Below, piece after piece: positions 33,423 to 47,800 of a DNA stretch of 64,000 nt. A program made the position numbers and the translations under genes. The notes beneath the pieces are model-generated. The model did not search any database. It saw only the letters and a program-made list of their open reading frames with translations, and was not told the origin of the DNA. Origin of the DNA: Entonaema liquescens (lineage: Eukaryota > Ascomycota > Sordariomycetes > Xylariales > Xylariaceae); assembly GCA_902805475.1 (NCBI GenBank), contig CADCSX010000003.1, positions 2,294,001 through 2,358,000 on the forward strand, read 5' to 3'. Numbering within the stretch: the first letter of the stretch is position 1; each line of letters begins with the position of its first letter.

Positions 33423-35940
33423 CTTGTCAAAGTGCCGGTCTGAGATGTCACGAGGTTTCCACCGAATCGATTAATCCGATCAGGGTAGAGAGAGAGTCAC
33501 GCCGTAGTTTGAATTACCGTAAGAGAGTAAACGAAGTTGCGAAGATTGGGTATGTAGTAGGACAAAGAGGTGCGCTTTAGTTGATAAATGCCCACCTACG
33601 TAGGTAGCTCTTAGGAATTGCGCGATCTGGCTGGGCAACAAAGCAATTCCACCTCGGTATAACTTTGTGCGATTGACTTAGAAAACCTACAAAATGGTCG
33701 GGGACATGTAAGGTTCCTTTTACATTACCACCAAAACACACAACACCATAAATAGAATATTATTTATGTGTACCAGCCTATGATGCACCGGACGTACCTA
33801 CTTTTCAATCACAAGACTTACAAAAATAAAAAATAAAAATAAAAAAGTAAAAAAGACTTCCCGGCTTAGGTACACTAAAAAAGAAAGACCCTTACAAACC
33901 TAGGTGGTAGGTAAGGAATCCGCATAAAGTCGAAAGGCACCACCGAGACAAGCCGCAACCAAGAAAAAAAAATTTAATTCGTTACATCAACATCACTCGC
34001 GCCCGCCCCCGAATGCCAGAGCAAAAAAAGAACTTCGCCCAGGTCTCCACCGCCCAGCGGAATGAAGTAACTAAGACGTAATAGAAATGTCGGGTGATCT
34101 GGCGCCTTTGGTAGATGTAGCTAAAGCCTGCTAGCACGCAAAGTCCCTTAAACCTAGAATGCACGCTATACTAGTTGGTTGCCGTCTCGCCCTCTTGGCT
34201 GCTGTAATAGTCGGGATTTAGCACCAAGCTACTGTCTTTTCTTACATTCCATGTCTGTACTAAATTCGCATTACCTAACACAGCTTTAACCTAGGTTAGA
34301 CGCTTACATGTATTGATTGTATCTAGATTATTCTAACCATTCAATCGTCTTGTAACTACACAACTTCCATATAAGTATAGCATGTGCATGTAAACTCCCG
34401 AAGGATTCAAGACATCCGCTAGCCTTACCCGGGAATATGGGATTCCCCCCAGATCGGATCAGGATTTTTCTTTTTATCGCGGCTGAAAGCTTAGATCCAT
34501 CTGATATGATCTGATCGAATCTGGTTGGTTGGTTGGTTGGTTAGAGCCGCTGTCTCTAGGTATCTATCGATATTAACTGCGTGTGTGTTATCTCGAAGAG
34601 TAATAGCAATAGTGATGCACAACGATAGGACGGGGACAATGCCTACATAGTATTGTCTCAAACCCAACAATATATATCATCTAATCTAATGCACTTATAC
34701 AGTATAGGAAAGGCACATGTTTATCTATCTCCCGATTATCATCTCAGTCCGAACTCGCATCTTCGTACATACACACAACTTGCCTCACCTCACATATTAG
34801 GCAACTGGGCAACTGGGCAACTGGGATAAACATTAGAATACGTCAACCGAAACCTTGTCCATGTGATCTCCGCCGATACCATCAGACGACTTTCCGGCTG
34901 CATATTTGACGTATGTCGTATGTATATCATGTATATCATGTCGGTTGGGTTACTTTCCGCATGTTTCATTCTACACCAATTTAAACTGGTCTTATCTCAT
35001 CGAAACCGTTATTACCTTTTCCCGTTTGTCTTGTCTTGTCTAAGCCAACGCCAACGCCGACGCCGACGCCAACACCCAAAAAATAAAAAAGCGGTTCAGT
35101 GGCGCATACAACTTGGTCCATCTGTCATATCATCCCAAGAATTAAACATAAAGTTACACCACATTTCTGTACCATACCAAATTGTCGGAGCTGTCAATAT
35201 ATCCACGCGGCATCAGCCTGCGCGACCTCATTGGATATAATATGTCCTGCATGTGAATATTACCCAGCCGATCTTTAGCATACGTACTCGTCGGACTTAT
35301 GAACTTGATGCGAACAAGAGTAAACCATTGCCTTAAGAGACTTTTAGTTAATTGATCGGTGATAACGAGCTCCATCAGTTGATTATCCGGATCGATTTGG
35401 TATACCTCTGGCAAAAGACGTAGTCACAAATGGGAGAGGTAGGAATAAGGTATTTTACCATAAGTTACGCGGAAAGTTACTGTGAATCTCAAGCAACCAA
35501 TGACGCGCATACTAACATGTCTTATAACTCATCGCTTTCATATCTGTGACCTGTGCTATGGCGGGTATATTGCAGAACCAAACCGTCGGTTTGCAAACGT
35601 AAAACGTAAAAAAAAAATAAAATAAAAAAAATAAAAAACCTAGTCAACCATATTGGGCCAACCTGTGTGATTTTAGACTTGGACCTCTAGTCGCCTGACC
35701 TCGTCTTTTTGCCGGCAATCAAATGGGCCTCTCTATTCTGCATGCTGTAATCCAATGCCTTCCCCGCCACATACCTGTTTTGTTAAATGATATATGGACG
35801 CACGTGCCGGGAGGAGCACGTCGTGGCGAGGTAGGTTTCCCTGTTCTGAGCTTGATGTCACCGGGTATGACATATTCGTATTTATCGTCCAACGAAACCG
35901 ACATCATCCGTACCCGAACATCGCTTCAAAGTATATTGTC
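33423..35940. other. Intergenic region upstream of the DUF3602 gene and downstream of velB
   Basis: 2.5 kb without a supported gene. Holds A-rich patches (33820-33850, 35600-35640), a TTGG tetranucleotide run near 34521-34542 and three copies of GCAACTGGG near 34800-34826. An 86-codon minus-strand open frame at 35154-35414 was considered but not supported. Confidence 0.5.
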
Positions 35941-37569
35941 TTAGTTGTCATCATCGTCATCCGACCCTCGGCCCTTGCTCCCCTTTCCGTCTTGACCGTC
36001 CTTTCTGATCGGGATTTTGACACCCTGTACGGCGAAGCATTTGCTCAGAGCGGTGCTTTCGCAGACACCCGGGAATTTCTTCGCCGAATATACCTGGAAC
36101 TTCTCACTGAATACCTGCGCAAGGACTGGGGCCCTGCCTCTATTTAGGAGTTCGGCATCGCTGCCGCCATTAGTTATGGCATCTGGCCGTCGTAGGTTGA
36201 TAAATGAAAACCGTAATCTACATATTATGTAAGCCTATGGTAAGTGGCTTACTCTTGGCGACTTACCTAAACCACCCTTCCGTTCGGACACTCAAGTCCT
36301 GTAAAATGAACCAAATTCCAATCTTATCCGTAGGATCCGTAAGACGCGAAGCGCTTGCTGCGAGGCTACCGATAAGATTTCTGGTATACATGCCGTTTGG
36401 CGATTGTGGTCCCATCAGACGGTTGTGCGTTATCTGATGTCCCATATCCTGGGAGAAACGGGCTCCGAACATTGGTTGCGAGGGCAATTGAGGCACGCCT
36501 GGTACCATATCATTGCGGTACCCGCCGCCGGGGTAGCCATATGCTTGGGGTTGCGGGGGATAAGCATAACCTAGAGAATATGTAAGAAACGAAAAGATCA
36601 GGTGAGTTCAAACTGGGACTGTCTACCTTGACCGTACGGGTCTGGCTGGTAAGGAGGCATCGCGTGAGGGTAACCTGGGCTCGGTTGCTGTGCATATTCG
36701 CGGTTTGACGGCACAATGGACTGGTACCCATAGCCTCCTGCTTGGCTCCCTTCGATCACTTCCCGGAAAGATGAAGCCTGGGTAGACGAAATAGATGGTG
36801 ATTGCTGAGAGTGTTTGACAAGATTAACTTCCTTGTCTCCGTTTTCGGACCAGAGATCCACGTGTAACACATAATGCTGATGTTCAACCTCACTGGCTTA
36901 AGGTTAGCTATAATCTAAAGAGTAACAAAGGCTGTGCTTTACACACTTGCAATCTACTTCTTTGCCTGTAGTCTTATCCATCACTACCAATCTGATACAA
37001 GGCGGGGGAGTGATAGGCCGTCGGTCCTGTTTGATATTAGCGTCGTCTAATTGGCACAGACAAACGGTGAAGGCAAATTGTGCCCACCTTATCACCAAAA
37101 CCGCACATTCTCGCTCTCAAAGGTTGTTGGACTACCTCAAGTCTATATTACTTATTAGTCCCCAAATCATTAGAACTAAGAAAGCCCCACAGGCAGTTTT
37201 TAAGAAGTTGATATTACCTGTATTTCCTAGTTGCGTCGGTACCCTCAATTGGCTGGGGAGCCGGTTTATCTTTTTCTTCAGGTCCAGGTTTGGAAGAAAG
37301 TGGATTAGGACCGGAATTGTTGACGCCGTTTTCTGTAGCACCGAGCTCACCGGCACGATCTCTGGGACCGGGCATATTAGGCGGGGCCATATTCGTTCTC
37401 GGTGGAGGCATATTTGCGCGGTGAGGGTTGGTTATAGGATCTTGCTGATAATTAAAAGACATTGGGGAGGGAGTTGAGCATAGCCCGGGTGGTGTGCGGA
37501 AGGGCCAGACATCTCGGGCGCATAAGCTTGCGAGTGGTGTACAGGCGGAGCCGGATATCCTGAACTCAT
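35941..37569 (-). CDS. velB: Velvet-family regulator VelB, one 1-nt frameshift near the N-terminus
   Basis: VelB works with VeA and LaeA, or with VosA, to couple light, development and secondary metabolism, entering the nucleus to bind DNA through the velvet domain. Six exons: 37218-37569, 37088-37142, 36947-37026, 36627-36892, 36267-36570 and 35941-36217; introns 49-75 nt. The velvet domain is split as in VelB by a Pro/Gln/Tyr-rich insert: first half RKYRLEVVQQPLRARMCGFG, DRRPITPPPCIRLVV and YVLHVDLWSENGDKEVNLV; second half LTDPTDKIGIWFILQDLSVR, RFSFINLRRPD and QVFSEKFQVYSAKKFPGV. The N-terminus reads MSSGYPAPPVHHSQAYAPEM and runs out of frame at a four-C run (GGGG at 37464-37467 on plus). 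One more C restores LPPPMSFNY and gives 444 residues of whole codons. An ATG at 37462 would avoid the break but lose the family-like N-terminus. Confidence 0.9.
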
Positions 37570-39237
37570 ATTGTCCCAATCTCTTTCTCCCCCTTATTTA
37601 CTACACAAGTGATTATCCTCAGATTCTACAGGAACGTCCTCTCTATCGACTTCGGTAGTGCTCTTACGCCTATGAAGCTGTGGACGTAAGGCTTATAAGA
37701 TGATTGTATGGTGGGATGAAAGGAGGGTGGTGGTTGAGCGAGTCGGTTGGGTTCGAGGTGAGATGGTAGGCTTAAACGTGAATTATGCCGGGTTCGAAAA
37801 ACGTATAGTATGTAGGGTGGAGTGTCTGCCCTCTAATAAGGACGTGAGCACTATATAAGTAAATGTACAGGGAGCAGCGGTAAAGATGCTAAGCTTGCTT
37901 AGGTTCATGCGATCAAGGGTATCTCGGCGGTGGGCCTGGCGGGAAACCCACAGCTTTAGTTTACCTTTCCAATGGAACGAGGCAAAGACAGCTTCCGCGG
38001 GGGGGCAAGAGAGTTATGTATGTACCTGTTTACCTGTTATTTGTGTAGATTGGATGGTTTTATGCTGTCGAAGTTTGTTTACTATGCGGTAGAAATAAGG
38101 TGGGATGATTTTTTATTTTATTTTTCTTGACCGTCGAAGATGGAGAAACGTGGTTGGAGAAAAATAAAAAGATAAAATAAAACTATGTAAGACAGTCCCG
38201 CCCAAGCTCTTAAGGGACACCTGCTGTGATCAACTGGGGAGGGACTGAGAGGCGCAAACCTTATTAAAGTAGAAGCGCCACCAGCCGATTGGAGATGCAA
38301 GGGTCTAGCAGGTACAGTACAACCTGTATCGTACAATTCACTATTACAGCGTTGACAGTGTCCAGGTGCTATGTGCATGCTATGTATGTGCAAGCTTTGT
38401 AGCTCGTTCCTGTTTGACCAGTTTTGGGGGAGAGGTGGGGAGAAGTTGTAGTGGGGGGCGGGCAACCATGGGCCGTGGGTGGACGTTAAGATCTAAGTAG
38501 ACTAGCATATAAGTGTATAATGGGTAAAATGTATTGCGCCTACCTAGATTTGTACTTGCTAAGGCAACTGGGGCGGTAGTTTGCATGGGGAGTTTAGGTA
38601 GTCCGTAAGTATATAGTATACATAAATCCATAAATCCATAAATCCACATGCACCTAAGAGAGAATACATGTCTTCTTTTCTTTAATACTGTGATACCTAT
38701 AATGGACTAGTGGATATAGCGGCAGGGCGGCTAACCCATGCCAATGTGCTACGACCTAGCGACCCCAGGAAGGTATGCATCGGAAGTTTTGAACGGTCAA
38801 GACAAGGATAGGCCAGCTTAAACAATTCAAAGTGTACATACGTATAGTAGTAGCGTACCATAGTAAAATCATGTACATTTAAGATATATGTACCATACAC
38901 AATGTAACTACCATAATTGCACGGTTCAGGCTTGTAAAATTCACATACGGACGTAGGTCTAGACGGCTTTAGAATCGTGACACTTGTAAAGCGTCACTAT
39001 GCGACAGTTTGAGGCTAAGTTTAAATTAAAGTAGGGAATTATAGTAGATTTCACAGAAGAGACAAACATTTCTCAAGTACTACAATACGTAACTACATAT
39101 AAGCTGATTTAGTTGTCGATAGACTATAAGTGCCGAGAGCGCGGCAACAGGAAAGCTGCTGCGGGGTGATTGGATGCCGTATATTCGGGGCTGATGATGT
39201 AGGTGGACTAATGACCTTTTCAAGTTAAAGAGTTTCC

Positions 39238-39283
39238 TTTTTTTTTTTTTTTTTTCTTTCTTTCTGTTATATGAACCCGAGAA

Positions 39284-39309
<26 letters not shown>
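39238..39309. repeat. Poly(T) run followed by (AT)n microsatellite
   Basis: A run of 18 T at 39238-39255 is followed, after 27 bases, by an uninterrupted AT dinucleotide array at 39283-39309. Confidence 0.9.
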
Positions 39310-39316
<7 letters not shown>

Positions 39317-42300
39317 TAAATCGTACCAGCTCTGCGTCTTTGCCCCGCTGGCATGGAACAAAGTGACGACTGATCGAACGACAGCTAAGTCAACATGACT
39401 CGTAGCTGCAGATGATGTGCGTAAATATAAAAGCCCGCATTGTACCAATAATGGATATAATTTATATAATAAGAATATTAAGACGTCGGTATACTCTCTT
39501 CACAATATTTTAGAATCGCTCTCTAAGCGCTGACTTATATTAGTTGAAGCATAAGTATTTGTGTATACACTTGGCAGACCAGCTTTGTCTTATACCAGCT
39601 CCGCCTTTTCTTCCCATGAGAAGGTTGACATATGTTAAGATATACATAATATACATAATATACTAATATATATCCTTGGATGCAGGTCTTCGATGGTTCA
39701 CTGCTTATACTGGACGGTAGAGCTGCAAGATGCAGCGGGTCTATTTAGGAAACGTGGGAAACTACTGGATTACATGGGAATCTAGACAATTAGATCATTG
39801 GCTTAGATATGCTTAGATATCCTTTTTTAATATTATAGATTGGGCCTCAACCACTTGGAAGCCTGAGACAATAGGATAGACTTTCCTTTCCAGCTTTCTC
39901 TTACATTGTGTATCAAACGCATACGACGGGTCCATTTCCAGATGAAGAATGCATGTTTCTACAACTACAACTTCAACCACAGCTAACTAACAGGTAGGGT
40001 AGGTACATGTAATGTAAATAAGAATATATGACTACTCACTTTGTCTCATTGTCACTCCTCCCCGCAGTCTGTAAAAAGGCAACTCGTACGATGGTTCAGT
40101 CTATGATTAATCAATAAAAGAAATATACGATGGCCCAGACTCACTCAAGAGTCATACAGGGAGGCATACACGAGATTCCTCTATGAACTTTCACCTTAAA
40201 CTCAGTTCCTTGTCTTCCTACAGATATGCAAAGACTAGGGCCGCGGAGGAAATACCGTGACGCTACGTTGCATTCGCATCTTGAGATTTCGGTTCTTCTC
40301 TCTATTGCGTCAGGATTTCCTTGTTCAAGTCCGTAACCCATGTCTGTCCCTCATCCTTAGCTTCGGATTCGGCTTACCAGATCGATCCGTGTAGGAGGTT
40401 ACCTATGTACGCATATATGTATGTATGTGCCTGTATGCTCATGTATTATGTAGGGGAGTCCTACTTAATAATAGTAAAAAAAAAAAAAACAAAAAACCAT
40501 AAATTGCTCCCTATTTCTCTCCCTTGGTTCGCTTGAACCCCGCATGCATAGTACATATCATGCAGTGTGCCATCATACGCGGGTTCTTCACCATTCTCCC
40601 CTCTCTTTTTGACGCATCAATATCTTGTCATCGGCGTTAGTAACATCGGCTTATTGTTATTGGCAGCACCACCTCGAGGCTGCCCGACCTTTTGGAACCC
40701 TAAAGGAACTCGTTGACGTGAGAGAAACCTGGGGCTGGATCGCCCTCCTTCGAAAGCCGCGGATAGTCAAGGGTTACTCTTTGAGCACGGGGCTCCAGAT
40801 CGGCTCCCCGAGCACCCCTAAGCATCCCACCGTTGCGTTCATGTCACCATGCTATCTCGGGCCTTGTCTGCCGAGTGCCACATTCTGGGGTCCTTGTCGT
40901 CTGTCAGTTTCTTTCCTTTTTTTTTTTTTATTCTTTTTCGTGACTCGCTTCTCGCAAATCTCCCTCCTTCGATGAATAACATCTTCTGTCACCGTTACTG
41001 TTACCAGGCTGCGTTAAAAGTCGTTATCACATGCGGGCCAAGGAAGAGAGAATACTGACTTATACGAACTTTCCATTATACTTTGTATTTTGTATATATG
41101 CCACTTATACTCGTACACATATCACATATAGTTATTCGTACCTACATATTCCTACCACGACCCTACACGACCCTACATTGCTTCACCTACCTTTCCCAAG
41201 CTGCCAAGGTTACTTTCCTGCTCGACTGTAGCATCGCATTGCATCCCGAACCAGGCCCGAACGTCTTGAGGTCACGATCCGTGATTGGCAAACGGGTGGA
41301 GATCAGGCCCCAAGAAAGAAAAGGAAAAAAAAAACCATCTGCTGTCGAAATTTGAGGCCTACTTACGATTCGAATCTCCCCTTCGTCTCTTCTTGTTTCC
41401 TCTCCACTATTATTTCCCGCCCTGTTCCATAACGCTGGGGTCACTACGCGCACCTAGCTTCGCACCACGTTGGCGTCCTCTTTTTTAAACCCTCCTTTAG
41501 CGTCTAACGCTTCCCGTCTCTGCCCCCCCTACGAGACTGATCGAATAAGGACTGAAGGATTCAAGTAGATAGACAGCCCGGGCCTAGTGTCTATCTTAGG
41601 CCATACTAGACGCTGGAAGGATCCACGGGCGCCAACATAATAGCCGGCCTACACTAGTGTAGTTAGTTAAATGGTGTGTATCTGCCTTACACATCTCGTC
41701 TTATGTATCTTGCCAAACAAACGGACTCAAAATTCGTCTTTACTCATCGCTACCGTCGATAAGACTTGTCATATATAAAACATGTGCGTTAAGATCGACT
41801 TTAATTGCCTATACATATGCAATGTATATACGTACTGCCGGCTATCTGTCTTCGGTCCGCGGAGATCTCTCATTCACGAGTCAGGTATGAACCCAAGGTG
41901 CTACCCGCGGCTGACTTTGGGTTACCTTTCGGTGCCAAGCGCTGTACTGTAATGATCTACTGCCCATAAAAAAAAGCTCGGCCGTGCCGTGCCGTTGGAT
42001 TTAAACCTTGAGGGTTAGGTATGTAAGTTATGTATATCTACTATGTATACTTACAGCACGTCCTATCTATATGATCTATAATATTATATTCTTCATTCTG
42101 TAGTGACTTTATAACGTACCTAGTTGACGTATCCACGTCTAAGTATTCGTATGCCTATACGTATACGTAGCATAGGTATGTACGAATGTAAGTATCCATA
42201 TCTTATATGCAAGCAGGAGGATTACCTCCTACGTGGAATTCGATATACTGGATATACCCTTTTTTATTTTATTTTCTTTCCTTTTTCCCCCTAGTTATTT

Positions 42301-43585
42301 TATTTTTTATTTTTTCTCATGATCGTTTCTTATCCCCATCCCCTGCTTCCTCCCCCTCCCCCCTCTCTCATTCAACAACCCCCTTCCCCCATCTCGCCAA
42401 AGGTGCAAAGCGCTTACCGCTCGTCTATTCCAAATGTCTGGTTCTCTGTTACACCGGTAGGGCCGAAGCCGAACTAGTGGCTTTGTGGCATATGAACGGT
42501 CCAAACAATCACATACCGAACCCAATTACGGTAATTCGTCACAACCCCAGCTCCAACCCGGCTCCAATAAGCAATTGACTTAATTAACTCCAATTCCCTA
42601 CCTATATAGCGTAATCTACTAATCAACTTCCATATGGTCTATGTCTATAGATCGAGGAGAGGGATAAACAATGGGGGATGCGATCGTCCATAATCTCGCG
42701 ACCCCAATTCTCACTTTGACAACTGCTGGGTTTAATTGTTGTTAACCTTAGTTGCCAACGCATAGGTAACTCCCCTAGAATAAGGAAACATGCCCGGCAC
42801 CCGCAACGTAGCTCCAGCATATGCTGGCCTATAACTATAGATGCTAGCCCCGTGCTAGACTGCCCTGCTGGCTTTTAGTCTAGACTTACACGGGAACTGA
42901 TCCGTCTGCAAGGGGAGCTCTCGCGTCTTGGCACCCCAAAGTCCTGGCCGCTGGCCGCTGGTCGGTAGGAAACCTAGTTGAAGCTACCAGGCTACGTATG
43001 TAGTTGTCGACCCAGGGAGAAATAGAGGAACACTCAACCCGACAAATCGCGGCCAAGAGTCGGACTGGGATCTCCCCTATATGATCTGACTATTCGCGTG
43101 TACACTTTCCTGCTGCGTACGTATATGTGCATGTATGCCCGGGAATAGTTATATCTGTACAAAGACCTACCTTACCTACCATGTACACACTAGTAAGGCG
43201 AAAGCAAAAGGTGGGCTCGGCAATCTGAGCTGTAACAATCCTGACCATCTTCCGCCGTGCCGGCCGTCGATCTTATAACCCAGCAAGCAAGTCGGCGGCA
43301 AGGCTGACGCATAAGGAACCCGGCCGTATATCATATTATATCATATTATATAATATAATGTATACCTACCTAAGTTATAATACGAAAGGCATATAAGAAG
43401 GATCGCACACCTGCAGAATCCGGACTTTTCTCCGGCGCCCAATTCTGGTTAAAGGAGCTGCTGGGTACCATATACCGGCATACACGCGCGAAGGGGGCTC
43501 CCGGGAGTCCTTTGATCGAAGCCCAAAAGCCAATTTCCCCTTATCACGCGATATGACACAGTGTCCGAGGGGTCGGATAGGTATT

Positions 43586-43607
43586 AAAAAAAAAAAAAAA
43601 AAAAAAA
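43586..43607. repeat. Poly(A) homopolymer, 22 bases
   Basis: An unbroken run of A in the gene-poor region; no gene, target-site duplication or retroelement was found next to it. Confidence 0.9.
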
Positions 43608-44828
43608 GGCCAACACCGCCTGCTCGGTACGTTAGGCACGTTGAGTCGCAATGGTTTGAAGGGTTGCACGACGTACGACGTACGAACGCCCGTTTTTTCT
43701 TTGAGTTTCCCAACTCTGTGGAACCTCCTCGGCAAAGGAGATCGTCCCATTGGGCTATGTGGACTGCGTCGTGGCGGCGCAGTAAGCAAACAAATTTACA
43801 ACTCTTCGTATCAAGACGCAAACAACTGGTCAACCGTATGGGGAATATGATAGGTGAGGGCGAAGGATGGAGGAGAGAAAACTGATTTGGCTTCTGTCTT
43901 CCTTACATCTCCAGTTAACCACCCCAAAACCACGAATCATATTTTCTCGCTATTGCCCTAGGTGTGCAAATAGATAGGCAGATCATGAGAATACATCTAC
44001 TTCTCTAACGCTATAACACAACTGCAACGATCTGCATAGAATCTATGGAACTATGCTGATTAAAAAGAAATGGGTTCTGGACCAACCAGAGTATTATAGA
44101 TTTATAGCACTCTATCACTTCAATTAAATACGTTGAGATAATTGTGAATCAATCACTGCATGGTAATAATGATCCGACTTTCATGGACCGTATTTTGGGT
44201 TTGCTATAAAACTTGATTATAACTTCCACCGGTCCCGCACAAAAAAAAAAGCTCAGCTTGATATCACCACCCAGTTTTCTTAAAATGTCGCGATAACCCA
44301 CGTCCCACCCGTCGCAGAATCCCATTTCTAAGTAGCAAGAGAGTACAAATAGGAAAGGTCCAGGGCGGAGGCCCTCAGGTTCGCCGCCGTGGAACGAAGG
44401 GGTATATGCTCTGATGTAGACTCTAGGGTCTAAACATCCCCGAAGACGATGATGATAAGGCCCAGAAAACCGCGATATTTTCTGCCATTTTCATTGCTGA
44501 GATCCCTTTCTTTGCCCCTTTCTGTACTTTGAATAATATCGTATCCCATCGCGTCGTAGATGATGCCGAACCAAAATGAAGAAACGCCACGCTCACCCGC
44601 GCCTTGCTGGGAGGGCGGTTCGCTAACAAATAGTTGCCCGAGTTTTGTTACACATAAAAAAGTATTCCATGACAAGCCTATTCTCAAAGGCTTGTATGTC
44701 GCCGTTCCTAAAAAGACTTAGGTTGGCCTAGAAAATAAAGAATTTAGCGTTTGCGATGTCGTCAAATGTAATATTACCGAATTTCAACCAAAATGGTAGT
44801 ATATTCGGATTTAAAGAGGTTACGAGGC

Positions 44829-47800
44829 CTAGTCGTCTGCCAGTTTAGCAAAATGCTTAGACCATAGCCATCCAACGAGGTTGTTGGGGTCGTCCTGGTT
44901 TTTAGCAAGCCATAACTCGCCTTTCTCGGCTATGACGTCGAATATCTACACATTGTTATGTTAGCAATGGTTTCGACTTCTTGGTCACAGTATACGTACC
45001 TCTCCTGCCTGGTACGTCAAGTAGGGGTACCCAGCTTCGTGTTTTGTGGTTTCGATGTTAAACTCAAATAGAGAAGCCGCTAGCCATAGGACATTGTATC
45101 CATTAATGGGTTGCCGCTCTCGAGAAGAAGCCCGAGATGACGCTTGAGATGGTCGTGGAAGACGTTCCTGGCTATCGGACGGGGGAAGTGCCGACTGGAA
45201 GAGACCTGAATAGCGTTGGTTCTCAGCCGACTGATGTGGAGATGGGTGCATCGAAGTAGAGTAACCTCTAGTATGTGCGCCTGACTCCATACTTTGCCTT
45301 GGAGCACTGGTCGAGTCATAACTCTGACCGGTCCCAGGTCGCACATTTGCCAATCCTATAGGACGGGACATCACAGACGAATCAGGGGTATGAAGAGAGC
45401 CAGATCCTGGACGCCCCTGTGCGTTAATCCCGCTGTAGTAGTCGCGATAATAGTACTGATGAGGACTTGGGAGGGAAGCAGTAGTCGGCGAAATGGTGAA
45501 TTGGCCACTATGGCGTTTCATGAAATCCGGTGTAGGTAAAGTCGGAGCCGTATCCCCACTATTTATAGACAGTCCTCGGCCTCGAGGTGAAAGGTCAGCG
45601 GGCCGTAACCGAAGTCGTGCAAAGGACTCGTCGGTGCTAATTGACTGGGAAGGACGGCTTTTAGAAGCTGGATTTACGATACCAATCGTGTTAATTTGCT
45701 CGTCTTGGAATTTATAATCGCGCTGGAATGTAGAAACGATGTCGCCAATTTCTGGCACTTCGGGGTCGTCAAGCACTACCTTGACCTTTTCCTTCCAAAT
45801 AGCGAACCACTGAGTCTGTATGTTGACGAAGTTGGCAAGACAAATCTTGCCAACCTTCTCTGTTAACGTGGATAACATAGGCAGTTCCTTTTTCAACGCT
45901 TCATTCAAGGCCTCGTACTGTTCTGCACATTCAGAGAGTTGTTTATCGACTTTCTTACCACTCTTCTTCAGTTGGACTGACTTCTCATAGTCTATTCGAC
46001 GTTTGCCCCTCTTTTTCATAGCGAGTGACGGGTTGCCATATGACTTGATAACAAGCTCGAAAGGTTCAATAACCTGCTTCCTCACTTTGGAGAGCTAGAA
46101 TACCTGGTTAGTAAAGAGGAATGATAATGTGCAAGGGAAGGTAACCAACATGATCCTCTAGAGCAACTTTTTCGATGTCTCTCATAGACACATTGAAGCG
46201 GACCCATTTGCTTTCGATCTCAGGGTGAGGCGACGGTTGAAGCCGCATAACAAGCTCCATCGAAGACAAGTATTGCAAGAACTCGTGGACATATTCAGTA
46301 ACCTGTCTTGTATAGAACTCAACATCTCGTAGAACAACTTGTAGTCGAAGGTAATCGTCTCCGAATCTTTCATGAAGCTTAAGATATTCTGGGTCTTCTG
46401 CGGGTTTATGTGTGGCTTGTAGCTTGTCGACCCTCTTGCCAAAAGCTCTAGCAAGGCCAGCTCTGACATCAGAGTCCTTGCGTTTTCTACTGACTATCTG
46501 CCCAACTAATTCAAAATTCTTCTTTGTTTTATTGATTTCTTCTATTGCATTTTCTAGACCGACTTTAGCGGTTTCAAGGAATGGGCGGTCTGGGTGGTCT
46601 GCCGGGGTTTCGTGAAGCAACTGGATAAGAAGGGTTGGATATTTCGTGATTCTTTGCATTGGCTTGATAAGGAGGGAGTCGAGGTTCCATGCCTTGGTCA
46701 GGTCTCTAGCAACCGCGTTGCATTCGTCTAACCACACTTTTACCGTGGGGTCCTCCTGAATCTGGATAAGTCGTTTGGCGGCGTGATCGCTATTCTTAAG
46801 GAAAGTCTCGTGTACTGCTTTCATCTTCTCTATGTTTCGAATGAAAACCGGCCCAACTGATGATTGTCGGTCTCTGTCATCACTCAGGTGACCTGTGGCA
46901 GTCGTGGTTGTCACTGAAAGAGGTGTGCCATCAGGAGGAGTAGAGGATTCCCTTGGCAGTTGGGTCCGATGACCTTTGGGCGTATAAATACTGGAGACGC
47001 CCGCTCTGAGCTCCGCTAAAAAACTAGAATGGAATCTGATTATCTCATCTGTGTTGCGGAAAATTAATTTAATCGTCTGATCATCGAGTCTGGGGCAAGC
47101 TTCGGCCGTCCCTTTATAGATCTCCTCGACGATATTCATATCCCTCGTAAAAAACGCTTCAGTGTCAATTAGCTCCTTGATAGTTTGGAGACGAGTAAAT
47201 AATCGTTTTCTCTCTTCCTTTGAAAGTCCCACACCGTCTTCACTCTGATCGATGCTTTCAGCTAAGGTTTGCTGGCTATCTAACAAAACCGTACGAGCTG
47301 GAAACCCTTCGGTGATTTCAAGAGAGCCCTTATAATGCGTACGTGAACCCGATTCTGAAGGATCGTAGTCTTCACTCTCCCTCCTTGAAGGGTCCATGGA
47401 GAATATACTTCGATCATCTTTTCCAGCTTGCACATAGCTATTAGGTCTAGTATCATCAAAGTAATCACTTTGTACTTCAGACCTGGGGAATTCGCGTAAT
47501 GAGCCCTCATCAGGAGGCGGCGGCGGAGCGTGATCTGGAATAACAGGGATAGTGCTTTCTTTATGCTCAGCATAATCGACTGTAAAACCCTCTCCAGTGT
47601 TCAATTTAGGAAGCTGGAGCGGAGCGTGATGCGCTGGCTCTGGATTTTGGGGCTCATTGCAGGGCATCTCGGAACTGCAAGGCGTCTCGCTTGGGTCTTG
47701 TCCATATTGATATTGGTGTGACAAAGAACTGGACTCTGATATTGAACCGTCATCACGATAAGTCGAATCGCGATTTTGCAGATCTCGATTCCGTAGCTCG

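Larger units (their letters stand above)
37570..44828. other. Long gene-poor region upstream of velB
   Basis: 7.2 kb with no open frame I can support. It has many homopolymer and simple-sequence tracts and AT-rich blocks. Its right end is the 3' flank of the Rho-GEF gene. Likely holds the velB promoter and perhaps non-coding transcripts; nothing in the sequence proves the latter. Confidence 0.45.

Noticed and set aside
35154..35414. 86-codon minus-strand open frame with protein-like composition
   Set aside because: No family recognised and no convincing exons to either side; could be revisited with RNA data.
37745..37800. GGTTCGAGG-type B-box suggesting a tRNA
   Set aside because: No matching A box or cloverleaf pairing at the right distance.
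44430..44687. 85-codon minus-strand open frame ending in a hydrophobic segment
   Set aside because: No start context or homology that I recognise, and it lies in the 3' flank of the Rho-GEF gene.
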